Shown piece by piece: positions 44,016 through 56,577 of a DNA stretch of 64,000 bases. The notes below the pieces were generated by a model, which was not told the origin of the DNA, searched no databases, and worked only from the letters and a program-made list of their open reading frames with translations. Numbering within the stretch: position 1 is the stretch's first letter; each line of letters begins with the position of its first letter. The DNA is from Epiperipatus broadwayi (taxonomy: Eukaryota > Onychophora > Udeonychophora > Euonychophora > Peripatidae), in assembly GCA_028023455.1 (NCBI GenBank), contig JAQFVV010000283.1, positions 556,001 through 620,000 on the forward strand, in the 5' to 3' direction. The position numbers and the translations under genes were made by a program.

Positions 44016-44681
44016 TTGTGGCATTTAGAATGCAAATCTTACCTTAGATATGTTATAAAATGAAAGTACTATTTCTCTTGTGAAGTTACTGAATGAATAT
44101 ATATATATTACATTTAAATCGTTTTTGTAGATATCTAATAATGAGTTAAATGCACAGATGTTCAAAATGCACAAATAATGAGATTAATTTATTAATAAGT
44201 TTTATTTAAATATTGAACATAAAATAAGCTTAAAGAATTTATAGAATCGAAGCAAAGATTCTAATCTTAAAATAAAACAATAATAAAAACCTTTTAATGT
44301 TTAAAATAAGAAAGAGTACTTTCTTAACAAAAATAAAATTACAAACAGGTTCTTAGGACAAAATGATCATTAAAAAGATTACGAAATAGATAAGAGTCAA
44401 GAGATAGAAACATAAGACTTGCTTTTCCCGCCCAAGATATATATGCACACAGACCACAAAGGAAAAATCTACTTACCACAGAACCAATGAAATACATATA
44501 TGAAATATGCCAGATGGATCCGAAGATTTCTAGATAAGACGCTTCAGGTCTATAAAAAGAAAAATTCAAAAGAAATAGTATTAGAATTTTTGAATTTGTT
44601 TGTCATTGTTGAAAAAAAAAAGAAACTTGAGAGTTATTGTTGTCATTGCCAAAATGTAATCACTTTAATCACACACTTCCC

Positions 44682-44826
44682 TCAGTCCAGCTGGCCAAAG
44701 GCAGCTTTCATTTCTGTGTATCCCAGGATCAAATCACCAGAACTGTCTTCATAAATCATCATCATCTGCAAGAAATGGCTCTTGCGTAAACTCAGATCTT
44801 CATCGCGAAGGAACAAGCCCAGAGAA
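44682..44826 (-). other. Unassigned GC-richer open frame, possible 3' exon
   Basis: On the minus strand a frame open from about 44,826 to a TGA at 44,682-44,684 reads Phe-Leu-Arg-Asp-Glu-Asp-Leu and later Gly-Asp-Leu-Ile-Leu-Gly-Tyr-Thr-Glu. It has balanced, codon-like composition in an AT-rich neighbourhood. An internal TTTCTTGCAG would serve as an acceptor, giving a terminal exon of 25 or so codons. No family is recognised and no partner exon seen. A fragment of a retrocopied gene is the main alternative. Confidence 0.25.
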
Positions 44827-44829
44827 AGG

Positions 44830-46213
44830 AAGGAAAGTATAAGTTATTAATGATAAAAATGAACTATTAAAATCTCCGAACTTTATTTTTATAAACTTTG
44901 CAATGTTAAAAGTCTTATCTAAAAATTAAATGTAATCTTTTTAAAATATGTATTATATTTTTTTATGCTTAGTGTAAGACCTGCTGGTAATAGGGCAGGA
45001 GTTTGTGATTGCAAACACAAATTTAAAGATAAAATCAATTACATACTGGATTTTAAAAATAGGTCAATTGCATTATTTGATTTTAAAATAAGTTAAATAC
45101 CTTAAACTAAATATTTTTTTTAAGAATAAACTAAATTATTAAATTGACTTAAATTTAAGTTGGGTGCAGATGGCTATTTAGATTCATTTAAGTGTATGTT
45201 AGTTTAAGGGGGTTTTATTTTCAGACTATTTGTTTCATAGTTGAGTCGATGCTGGTGAAGGAATATATGGATGCTTATATCAAACTAATGTGAAGCATGT
45301 TAGCATACAGGGCACCATGCCCAAATGAATGCATGGCCCCAGAGGTATAGTCATAGTGTTGCAATAGATGTGGAGTACTTCTCATGACATTGATTCCCTT
45401 TAGCACTATGTTTAGGGACTATAAGATGGCAAGGACCACTCTCTATACAGAGCATTTTTTAATGTGTTATATATATATGATTTCTTCCCCAGACAGGTGC
45501 ACATTCCTGTCAGCATGGTTTTATGCTAACATCTTCATATTGCATTGGTTGCTTCTGTATATCAGGAAGCTAGCATTGGTTTAGCTGTGGACTTTTATCC
45601 TGGAATCAAAAGTTTCTAAAATCTTTTAAGTGCATAATCTTAGTAGCCTATCTATGCACAACATCCTAAGATTAAAAATTAAAGTTTAAAAAATAATGAA
45701 ACCTAAAGCAACATAAGTAATTTATTTTTTAAAATTTGTTTGTTGTTATATTTATATATATATATATATATATATTGTAACGCTAGCAAAGATATATGTT
45801 ATAAAACAAATATATATCCAGTGATACATAATTATAATTAAAAATAAGTGATTAAATTATTAATAAAAATGAAAATAGAAAAAGGTAAATGATGTTTTGG
45901 AGTAGTTTTCTTTGGTTTTAAGTAGTTTTCAAATGCAGTTTTGTAAAAATAAAAATAAAAAGATTGTGTTATATTTTCTTTTAAAAGAGATTAAAGATTT
46001 TCATGAGAACAGGGTAGGGAAAGAATTAGAAAAACTCTCTTAGTTTTATAAGTGTTATAAGTGTGTAAAAATAAACATTAAGTAAAGTTAGAATAAAATT
46101 AGTCTGTAAAAATAAATGATAATCAAATTTTCAAAAATGTAATTAGTTTATAAGATTTCTGATTGATAATGATATTGAAATTGTATTAATTAAAAAACTA
46201 TGTAAACTATCAA
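44830..46213. other. Mostly AT-rich; slightly GC-richer island at 45.2-45.6 kb
   Basis: 45,180-45,600 is less AT-skewed and may be an old repeat, but nothing matches elsewhere in the window. A TA run of about 30 bp lies at 45,746-45,775. Confidence 0.35.
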
Positions 46214-46326
46214 TGAGATTGTAGATTAAAACAGACAAAACTCACTATGGGTATTGCCACACACAGCATAGAGTAATCAATGGATGCAGAAGGCTTGTGC
46301 ATTAAATCCCCATCTAGTGCCTACTC

Positions 46327-46385
46327 ATCCAATATCCCCAGACTAGTTTCTGGCTTGTGGTCTTCATCAGTGAGGAGCCTTGGAT
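46327..46385 (-). ncRNA. Hammerhead-like motif, core intact, one stem II mismatch
   Basis: On the minus strand: ATCCAA (outer stem I), CTGATGA, stem II GAC-CACAA-GCC (one A/C mismatch), GAAAC, AGTC, TGGGGA, TTGGAT. All core residues are kept. The stem II mismatch probably weakens it. Confidence 0.55.
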
Positions 46386-46780
46386 CTGAGAGCACTGCAC
46401 ATAGATCTTAGGATCTAATGCACCCCTCCAGCAACCACCTTTTATCTCCATTTGACTACAAAACTATAGTCTTAAACTGAACTCACCTTAATGTTTTCAA
46501 TCCAAGCCCATTAACTTATATAGTCATATGGGTCTGAACCCAGTTCAGTACCCACACATTTTGGTGTCTTTGGTTTTTTAATAACCATAGCCATCACTAT
46601 TCTATTAGGCAGGATTAGTTTTAAGCCAATAAACATCACATGATCACCACCTCTTATGCTTGTGTATAACTGTTGTTAAAACAGGCAAAACTCACTATAT
46701 GTATTGCCAAACACAGCAAGCTAGAGTAATCAATGGATGCCAGAAGGCTTGTGCATAAAATCCCCATCTAGTGCCTACTT

Positions 46781-46839
46781 ATCCAATATTCCCAGACTAG
46801 TTTTTGGCTTGTGGCCTTCAACAGTGAGGAGTCTTAGAT
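46781..46839 (-). ncRNA. Hammerhead-like motif, core mutated
   Basis: It lies one period downstream of the motif at 46,327. The core reads CTGTTGA, AAAAC replaces GAAAC and the inner stem I has a change. Stem II GGC-CACAA-GCC is intact. Probably inactive. Confidence 0.5.
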
Positions 46840-47229
46840 CTGAGAGCACTGCACCTAGATCTTAGGATCTAATGCAACCCTCCAACAATCAACTTTTATC
46901 TCCATTTAACTACAAAACTATGAGTCTTAAACTGAAAACACCCTAATGTTTTCAATCCAAGCCCATTAGCTTATATAGTCATATGGGTCTGAATCCAGTT
47001 CAGTACCCACACATTTTGGTGTCTTTGGTTCTTTAATAACCATAGCCACCACTATCCTATTAGGCAGGATTGGTTTTAAACCAATAAACATCACATGACC
47101 ACCACCTCTTATGCTTGTGTAGCTTGCTGTGTGTGGCAATATGTATAGTGAGTTTTGCCTGTTTTAACAACAGTTATACAGAAGCATAATAGGTGGTGGT
47201 CATGTGATGTTTATTAGATTGTAGATTAA

Positions 47230-50200
47230 TCAAACAAAAGATTAGATTAAAGCAAATGTAAAAATAATTAAAAAACAGACAGTTCAAAATTAAAAATAAT
47301 GATAAGGAATTAAAAACAATGAGAGAAAAAAATATATAAAGTCACTATGACTTATTGTTTTTTAGTCCGATCTGCATTTTGTAATTGAATCAGTCGGGAT
47401 TGTGATATACAGTTGGAATTGCTATTAGACTGTTATTGATATATGGTTTGCATTGCTATTAGTCTGGAGTTTGGGTTCTTTCTAAAAAATGCATAGAGAT
47501 ATTCAGTAATTTTAGCACAGTAGTAAACCAGTCATTGCTGCTGCGTTCAACATTAATGTCGAAGCTGTATAAGTCATAGGAGTGTTCAACAGGGCTTCAA
47601 GCCCCAAACTTCTAGCCATGAACTATTTCATCTGAATCAATACCTGGAACCAATGCTGAGATTGTGAAGTAATAGCTGCCGGTTTGACAGAAACTGGAAA
47701 GAAAAGCCATGGAACCATCAATAGAGAACCTAAAAAGCCAAACGATTGGAAAATACACCCAAATGAAAACCTAGGTAAAGTTACTTTAAATTATTAAATG
47801 ACAATTTTAAATGAAATAAACTTTAATGAAGGACTGTTATAGCTATAGCCTAAAGTCATCATTTATATTTTCTTATGTAAAATTTATTATGTTATGTTAA
47901 ATATATGTGTGCATGATTAAATAATAATGTTTGCTTAATTGTTATCTTGTCTATTTTCTCTCTCTTTCTTGTCACTGCATCACCAGTAAATTAATGTAGT
48001 TATTTTATGTGATTTGTGGCCTATCATCCGAGCATGCTGGCTATATAGTTTGTATAGTCAGATAGCACCTGAATTTATACTCAAAACAAATAAAATGCTC
48101 AGATGTAGGGTGTTTGATCTAGCAGTCGAGAAGTGCTATAACCTGGAAATGTGATCATAGATTATGCTTTGTATAGTTTTGATCTGGTTATAGGTATATT
48201 GATGGTTCATCTATCAATGGTATTCTAATTCTCTGCTTGAAGGACTGCTCCATTCCCATAGTGTTAAAGTAAATTTTATACTTATTAAAGTTTAAATTCC
48301 AAAACTTATTATAAAGTTTGTTTGATATTATAAATAACTTGATTAATTATTTGATTATGAATTTAGTTTGATTTTATGACTACAGTCATCTTTTGTAGTA
48401 TTCATGAGAAGTGTCAATTTAAGGGATATTCATTTAATGGCATGCTAATAGTGTATAAGTTGTCCATGGCCTTTATACCTAATTGTCTTATAATTTATTG
48501 TGCTGTGATATATAGTTGATGTTGAATAATAAAGACTATCTCATCCACATTATAAATTATGTTTGTTATAAAACCCATTCTATTACAATATATACATTGT
48601 GTATATAAATATATTTAATAACTATGTTAAATCAACAATTAATTAAACTTATGTAATCTTCTAATAAATGAGCATTTTCTTTATTAAAAACGAATGAATG
48701 TTTAATAATGTAGAGTTTAAAATACAAGAAACAAAATATATGTATATGTGTTCATATTTTTACTTAATTTGTCAACTTTAAAAATTGTACACAATTTTGT
48801 AAATTTATGAAGATTATATATGAAGTATGTATTATGGTTTTTACTTCGAAGAATGAAAATGGAAAAATTTGGCTCATATTTTTTTATTTGTAAGAGGATT
48901 ATTTTGTTTATAAACTTATGTTTATTAAATTTGGATGGTAATTAACTTGTTTTGTAAAACAAAAAATCAGTTATATTTTTGGTTTCTAAGAGGAATATAT
49001 TAGATTTATAAGTTAATCAAAGATAATTAACTTGCTTTGTAAAAGAAAAAGAACAGGAATTAAATGGGTTATAATTAAATTGTTTAATTTTTTAAAACAG
49101 TCAAGTGCAGGGATTTGTTGTTGGATTTTGATGAGTTGAGAAGATATTTAAAGCTTAGTTTCAAACACAGAGGGGATAAACAGTTTGGAAGAAAGCAGTT
49201 GTGTTAGCAAATTCATGCAAATTATTTTGGCATGTCACTGCACAGTAAGCCTAACCGTAATTGAATCATTAAACTCTGTGAAGTTTAAAGAATATCTGAA
49301 AGTTTAGGTACAATGAGAAGAAAATCATAACTTAATGAAAAAATTTTAGTGTGTTATTGGAAATTTAAGAATGGAGCATTAGACGCTTGCCTTAATCTTT
49401 TAAACCTATCAGATGATCTAGATTTAGATTTGAATGTCTCTCACTTGTAGTTGTATCTGATTAATAACAAGTCCTTTCTTTTGATATTCTACATAGAAAT
49501 TGGAATTATATAAAATAAGGAAAGAGAAAACAGAAAATGTCAAATGGAAGTTGAAATCGTAAAAATTTGAAGAAAATTGTAAAGAATGGAAAAAAATCTA
49601 AAGGCATCTACAATATCTGTTCAAGCTAAAAAAACAAGTCCAACTTATCTATGACAACACCAAAATAATCTAAACATGATCTCCTTTGTGTACAAATAGT
49701 CATTTAATTGTTCAAAAGGGTGTTAAAAGTACATACATTGTCATTTTTGAGCTCATACATTTAGGATCAAAGATACGTCTGAGAGTTTTATTTATATCTA
49801 ATGCTAATTAATAATCACATTATTTTATTCTATTAAATATGAAAATCTTTGCTTTTTGTTTATTACTCTTATCTGCAGTTTGATAACAGAATAGGTTGAA
49901 CTGTAAATTTCTTCTTTTTTTTGTTAAATCTATGTACTTTCCTCTTAGATATTTTATTTTATATGTTTAGTGGAATGCATATAATTTATAAATTGAAGTT
50001 GAAATCTGGTCTAAAGATATTATTATGGCAATTACCTTTTTATATGGTGTGTTGTCTAGTAAAATCTTCACTTATCCCATATCCAAACTAGCCTTTTTTA
50101 TTTTGTTTTTATTATTTTATTAAAATATTTTCTTTCATTCAAAATTTAAGATCCTCTCTTTCCTGTGTGTCATTTAATTGTAGTATACGGTATTAAACCT

Positions 50201-51343
50201 TATGTGGTATGTGCAATGATTAGATATTAATTTATTAGTTATGTGTTCATAACTAATTATCAGGCAAGAAAGAGAAAGCATTACAGGACATAAAGAATAT
50301 GCAACTGCGGTGCAGGATAGATTGATAATATGTTGATTATGGTGCTACATTGTTGAAGTTATATAGTTAGCTCTCATTATAAATTAAAATCATTATCATG
50401 TTATTTTTAAATATGATACATGAAGTTGGATATCAGTAATTTTGATTAACATTATTACACGATAAAGTAATACTTACATATACATATGTCATGTGTAAAT
50501 TATTATTGGTAAAAGTTCTGTATTTGACAGTCTGGTGATTAAGTAATCTCCATCTGTAAACTGTTTCATTTCAGTTGATATTTGCAATGTACTATTTTTT
50601 TGTCCAAATATCTTTTTCCATTTACTCTTACAATATATTAATACTTTTCCCAGGATTTTCTTTGTATTTTTTTAGATAAAGTTTAGCTATAAGACAAACA
50701 ATTAAAAACTCGCATTAAAATGACACTATTAATAGTATTTACACAATATGCTTCTTTAAATCAAAAATGAAAACTTTTAGTTTTTTTTAATCCTAGGTTA
50801 TATAAGAAATAGAAGTCAAAATGTTTTATGGAGAGGCTTGTGTACTTGTGAAAATATTTAATAAATTGAGTTTGTAGATAAATAGTATCATTAATCTAAA
50901 GACAGTCACTTTTAAGTTAATTCTGGTATTTTTAAACCAAACTTGATGTAATGTAATTTTACTAAACATGCTATAAAACTTAGTGTACTTATACGTTAGA
51001 TCTGCCATGACATCATAAATAGATTTAATTAATAGTACCTATTGCAATTTTGCATTTTTATTAATTTATTTGCCATATAACATTTTTTTTTTTAGTGTAA
51101 GTGATTTCCCTCACAGTTATAGGAAAAATATAAATAAATAAGCAATTAAAATTTTTGTGCCAGTAGCAGAAACTGGTCTGAGATTGGGGATATTCTACAA
51201 AGCTTATTAAGAGCTTATTTTGCGAGCTCTATATATAATATTTTATCATATCCTCAAAACCATGCACATCTAGACCACTCTGAAATATAAACATTTATAT
51301 TTTAAGTAAAAACTCAAATTCTTCTTCAAAATGGCAATAAACT
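47230..51343. other. Long AT-rich stretch without recognisable features
   Basis: No gene, LINE motif or recurrent family was found. Sequence near 47,360-47,760 is less AT-rich but has no coherent reading frame. Some of the last few hundred bases could be the 3' part of the adjacent Ty3/gypsy relic, but I could not identify an LTR. Confidence 0.35.
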
Positions 51344-53965
51344 TCAGACATTGTAGGTACCTCTCATGCTGTCAGGGATAGAGGCCATAAAGGCATTCTC
51401 TCTTACCTGCTTCACAATTTCATGCGGGCCTTCATACAAATTTAAGAATTTTCTAAAAACATGCTTCTGGGGATTACTTACATGAGAAGTTGTGATTAAA
51501 ACATAATCATGAACTTTGAAAGGATGTGGGCCACTCTTAGAATGACAAGTGCATTTATCACCCATCTTCTTAAGATTAATTCTGGCTACTGCTTGATCAT
51601 GCTCTCTGTCTATGTTTTTTGCAATGACAGATAAAGGAGCTTTTATAAGCAATGGTTCAGGTCTCCTGAAATGTAATTTAATCAGGGAAATTTTGGTAGA
51701 CTCATTAATTGTAGAATTAATGTAATGAATCACCTGAGATAGCTTGTTAACCTATTGCTTGTGATCCTGTTCAAGACATACCCTGAACAGTATCCCTAAT
51801 TCTCACATTATCCATTCATAGGGATTTGATTGGGGGTTTCTGATAAAACACATAATATGTTTGACATTATGTTTCCTACCTCATTTCCTCTATGAACTGG
51901 AAATAAATGTAGTAGCATGGTCGGTCAAGATCGAGGCTACTTTTTCTACAAAAGGGATTTGGACATTTTCTATATGACATTTTTGGTGTCAGTTTTGGGG
52001 ATTGGATGTCTCAGATACGTATTTGGTAAATAATTGAAGTGTCCCAGCATATGATCAATTCCAAAATTTTGTTTTTAGACAGATTTCACATTCCCTAAGT
52101 TTGCATGAAATAATTTCCTGCATTTTATTCCAATAAAAATATTGCTTAATTATGTGCTCTATTTTCTGATCCCCATAATATCCGTATTGACAGTGGACAT
52201 AATAGATTAGCTTTTTTATTAAACAAGGTAGAACTATTACCCTCCATGAACTTTCATTCCCTTTCTTTACTTTCTTCATCAAGATCCCATTATTAAGTTT
52301 ATATCCCTTCCTAATCCTAATAATATATCTAGTTCCCTTATTTAATTTAATTGGATCTAATAATAAATTAACAATTTTCTTAAATGCTAACACTTGTGAT
52401 TGTAAAACTGCTATTTTTATAATCCCTAATAATCTCATCTTCTAATAAAACGAATACATTACAAATTATGCTATTATCTGCACTTGGATTCTGATAACTA
52501 ATGGCGATAGAATTATGGCTGAGTATATCTGCAATAATGTTCTCTTCGCTGGTACAATAAATGACTATAATTAAATTGTTGAAGGTAAAGATTCCACCTA
52601 ATCAATCTCTCGTTATTGAGATAGCTTCTATTAATAAACTTCAAACTATAGTGATCAAATGGAACTATCACTTCAGACCCCAGTAAAATTTGTTTAAGCT
52701 TTTGAAACCCCCATACCACAGCTAATACCTCTTTCTCCATTGTTGTGTAATTCAATTCTGCCCCCTTTAAATGATGACTTAGAAAATACAACACCTTAGG
52801 TGTATTATTATCACTAAGTTGATACAAAATAATTCCCAAACCCAACCCACTAATGTTTGTCTTTAAAGAAAAGTTTTTATTAAAATCTGGATAAGCTAAG
52901 ACTACTGTTTTCAGGAAATTAGCTTTAATGATCTGAAATCCTGCCATATGCTCTGGGTCCACTTCCACTTCACATTTCCTTACTAATACTGACAAATATA
53001 CAGTATCATAAGAAAAGTTTTTATAAAACCGATGATAATAATTACACAGCCCTAAAAATGACTTCAAATGTTTCTTTGTTTTTGGAACAGGAAAGCTTTG
53101 GATAGCTGCAATTTTGTCTGGGTGAGGTTTAATTCCTTCATCATTAACCAAATGACTAAGAAAGGCAACTCTCTTGTAGATTACATTTTTCCAAATTCAC
53201 CTTGATGTTATTGACAGAACACTAATAAAGAAATAGACTAAGATGTTTTACATGATCTTTTAGGTCTTTAGAAGCTATGACAATATTGTCTATACACATA
53301 ACCAACAAATCTTTTAGTTCTTTTGAAAAGATCATACTCAGACATCTGATTAGGTCAGCATTACTATTTATTAAACCAAAGGGCATCCTTTCAAAAATAT
53401 AAGATTGACCCTGATAATGGAATGCTGTATACATTTGATCATCTTTATGAAGTGTAATTTGCCAATAGCTGGCTGTTAGATCACATGTTGAGAATATGCT
53501 TTTTCTTTTGAACTTGGGTTAGTAACTCTTGTATAGGTGAAGTAATGTCACACTCTGGAATAGTATGCTGATTAAGCATGTGGGCATCCAGGCAAACCAA
53601 TTGTCCCATCCTTTTTTCTCACTACCATGAGTGGATTAACATAGGATGAGGGATTTGGCCTGATTATCTGCCACTAACATTTTTTCAGTCAGTTGCAGGA
53701 TCTCTGCCTGATACTGATATGGTATCAGATATGTCTGCTGCTGGAAAGGCTCATCACTTTTTAATCTTATTCTGTGTACAAATCCCTTCAATATGGCAGG
53801 TATTTTAAAGAAAATACCTCTATACAGAAACAACAATTGGTAGAATTGTTCATAATATCCTGTACCTATGATACATGAACAGTCTAACTTCATTTTAATA
53901 TTTACTTCAATTGTGGTTTCCTGTATACTCATTAATTGATTAGCCTGACTAACAAAATTGACCAC
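51344..53965 (-). pseudogene. Ty3/gypsy-type LTR retrotransposon pol relic (RT - RNase H - integrase)
   Basis: Reading the minus strand from 53,965: a pre-RT block (His-Arg-Ile-Arg-Leu-Lys), then Cys-Asp-Leu-Thr-Ala-Ser-Tyr-Trp-Gln-Ile (first RT Asp) near 53,470. Arg-Met-Pro-Phe-Gly-Leu follows, then Cys-Ile-Asp-Asn where Tyr-x-Asp-Asp is expected, so the second catalytic Asp is lost. RT thumb and RNase H-like sequence spans 53,151-52,513 (Phe-Leu-Gly-Leu-Cys-Asn-Tyr-Tyr; Lys-Glu-Val-Leu-Ala-Val). An integrase zinc region follows at 52,438-52,055 (one His changed to Tyr). Integrase catalytic blocks are Leu-Thr-Asp-His-Ala-Thr-Thr-Phe near 51,930 and Pro-Gln-Ser-Asn-Pro-Tyr-Glu near 51,820. 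The integrase C-terminus lies at 51,733-51,344 (Leu-Tyr-Glu-Gly-Pro). Several frame breaks. No LTRs, gag or env were identified. Confidence 0.85.
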
Positions 53966-54840
53966 AAAAGAACATCAAGAAGTTTGTTCTTTTATTAACC
54001 TTTTTTCCGTCAGTTATGATTAAAAACATGGCGGACTTGCCATTGCTCGAATTCTGTCATTTTTAACGCTACAGTAAAGATTTTACCGTCATTTGAAAAG
54101 TTATAAAAAGTTTCGTAAAATTTTGCCCTCTCTTGAATTATTTTACAAGTAAAAAATCAATAAAATGGACATTGAAGGTCTAACAAAGGAAGAGGGCTGT
54201 CCATCCTTGATGCTGATTGGCTGTTAATAATCAAGGTCAAAGAAAATCGCTTGTCAATAATGAAATCACTACGATTTCTCTTGTTTCATTTCGAAAGTGA
54301 TAAATGTTTTAGACCATTTTAAAAGTATTTTTTGACATATTATAAATTATTTTGATAAAATATGCTAATAAATAAAATTATTATAGAAAAATATATAAGA
54401 TTTAAGTAAACATTATTTATTTTTCGGGAACGTAAAACTGAGAAAGAAATCACTGACATCAGCAACACTCTTTAGTTGATTACTAACGTTCGTTTTAGAT
54501 TTGCCACTATTGAATATTTTTATAATTATAAATAATTTATTTTTGAAAAAACTTTCGTTCACTTTCATAACCTGACAAAATATTAATATACTTTTTACAA
54601 ACGAAACTAAAGTGAATATAATATTAAAAGATGAATATATGAGTTTGTGAATTGACCAATTAAAAGTTTAGACTTTTACCTCACTCTGCCAATAAAATAA
54701 TCAGCAATAAATAGGTTAATTGATAAAACAATTCCTAAGAAAAATGTCATTGGCAAAACAAATACCGGGACATTAAACTAAGTAGGATCTCACAGGAAAA
54801 TTCTTCACCTCAAAGCCCTGTTTCTAAACAACTGGGGAAA
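53966..54840. other. Non-coding stretch between opposed retroelement fragments
   Basis: I expected protease or gag on the minus strand here and found none. The sequence is moderately AT-rich without open frames, and no LTR ends or primer-binding site were recognised. Confidence 0.35.
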
Positions 54841-55258
54841 ATGATGTGGTTATTAAATAATATAGATCTCGATATTGACTATTTAGAATCTTATAAAGTG
54901 GCTGAGCCACCTATATTATATAACTGCCCAATTATATGGGTTACTGTTGCAGGGATTATTATAGATGCTTTATTAGACTCAAGAAGTCAAGCATCTATAT
55001 TGTCTGAGAAAACTTGCTTGAAAATTAGTGATGTTGACCAGACAATTCCAATCCTGCCAATTATAGTGATACAAGTAACGCTGGCTAACAGAGTTTTATA
55101 ACAAACAAGTTTTTATCATTTTAGAAATCAGTTCTTCAAAATTTGAACATATCTTTTTAATAATACCAGGTTTGTTTCATGGAGTCATAATTGGATCGGA
55201 CTTCATGATTTATTTATTTTTTTCAAATAAAAAAAGATTTTTAAATATTGACATTTAA
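54841..55258 (+). pseudogene. Retroelement aspartic protease fragment, opposite strand to the pol relic
   Basis: A plus-strand frame from 54,841 contains a Val-Thr-Val-Ala-Gly-Ile-Ile-Ile-Asp-Ala-Leu-Leu-Asp-Ser-Arg-Ser block. This is the flap-preceding Leu-Asp-(Ser/Thr)-Gly-Ser active-site loop with Gly changed to Arg. A frameshift near 55,095 moves to a second frame with Leu-Ile-Ile-Pro-Gly ... Val-Ile-Ile-Gly-Ser-Asp-Phe, the conserved Ile-(Leu/Ile)-Gly-x-Asp-Phe segment near the protease C-terminus, ending at a stop at 55,256-55,258. It is inactive. It may come from the same element by inversion or be an independent fragment. Confidence 0.65.
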
Positions 55259-56577
55259 TGTTATATCTTTTTTCTTTTGATTAATGTGTTTTCGATTGTT
55301 TATGTGTGTTATTTCATGGCAGGTCTAATGCATATGTACCAAAGTTAATAGTATTGTAGACAGGAAGATATTTAAATTGAATTCCAGGCAGATTTTTCTG
55401 AAAAGTTTCAGAATATGTATTGCTGCTATTTTATTGTTTATATTAATGAATATTATTGTTTTTAGCCCATTATTCTTTCCTTTTTTCATCTAAAAAAAAA
55501 AAAAAACTAAACTCCTTTAATTATTCGTTTTATAATCAGCATATTTTTACTTTTAATTAAAGAATCTTTTTTTCCTAAAACCACATTGTCTTTAAAAAAT
55601 AAACATGGATTAATCTATTTCAGTTTTTTTTTATAAACTAAAACAGTTAAATAATCTTATTTTCATATCGTAATTTTTTAAAAAAAGAAAATAAAATTAC
55701 ATTCCTAAAATAGAATAAATTTATCATGGGTATATGTTATTAAGCAATATACTTTTTAAATACTTCTGCTATTTGTTTCTATATTTATTATAACCACATA
55801 ATTGTAATGGAATAGATCTTATAATTCTGATGCTATGATATTTTTTCACTATTAATTGGCCACTAAAAAGATGTATACAAGGATATACATCAAGCATCCA
55901 CCCATGTACTATTAGAACAAACATTAAATGAGGCATTATTCCTTAAGATTGGTACTCCTAATGTAGAAACTAAGATAAATGACTAGTCATAAGATCAAAT
56001 CAACTCATAGTTAAATAATTAATCAAGTCATTCATAAATTTTATGTTTGGAATTAATGACTAATAAAAATAAACCAATAAGTGGATGGAAAGAAGAGAGA
56101 ATATCCCATTGAGTGACTGATAATAGTGACATAATGAATATTTTCCTAAGATCAAATCATACACATTCTTTTTAAATGAAGTTTAAGAATATTACATTTG
56201 CTTATGAAGCACAAACTTGTTTTTTTTCATTAATGATATAAATACACTTAATTGTGTGTGTTTTAAAATGAATAGCTTTGAGTTCTGGCATCATTAAATT
56301 TAATTAAATACTATATTACATAAATAATGATTGTTATATTAATTCTGCTAAGCATCAAGAAGTACAATTACATAAATGATGATGAACTTAAACTTTCCCC
56401 AGTTAAAAATTTACACCTGATTCACAAAATTAGTAATCAATATAGATTAATATAATGAATGGTATTCAATTTGAATGTAAAACTAAATGCTGTTTTTTTT
56501 ATATTTGAATCATGAAAATTTGGAAAGTACTTATTTAACCACATATTAAAATGATGTACCAGGCTTAAAATCTTTTC
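55259..56577. other. AT-rich stretch without recognisable features
   Basis: No gene or element recognised. Confidence 0.4.

Larger units (their letters stand above)
46216..47229. mobile_element. Family A element copy 7, tandem dimer with inverted end and 14-bp target duplication
   Basis: The exact 14-mer AGATTGTAGATTAA lies at 46216-46229 and 47216-47229. Two tandem units (start phrase CAGRCAAAACTCACTAT at about 46,231 and 46,680, period about 449 bp) both lie in minus orientation. A short inverted terminus at about 47,110-47,215 ends CATGTGATGTTTATT. Ends are the same as in copies 1, 3 and 4 but swapped left to right, confirming true element boundaries in the opposite orientation. Each unit has a ribozyme block. 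No ORF. Confidence 0.75.
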
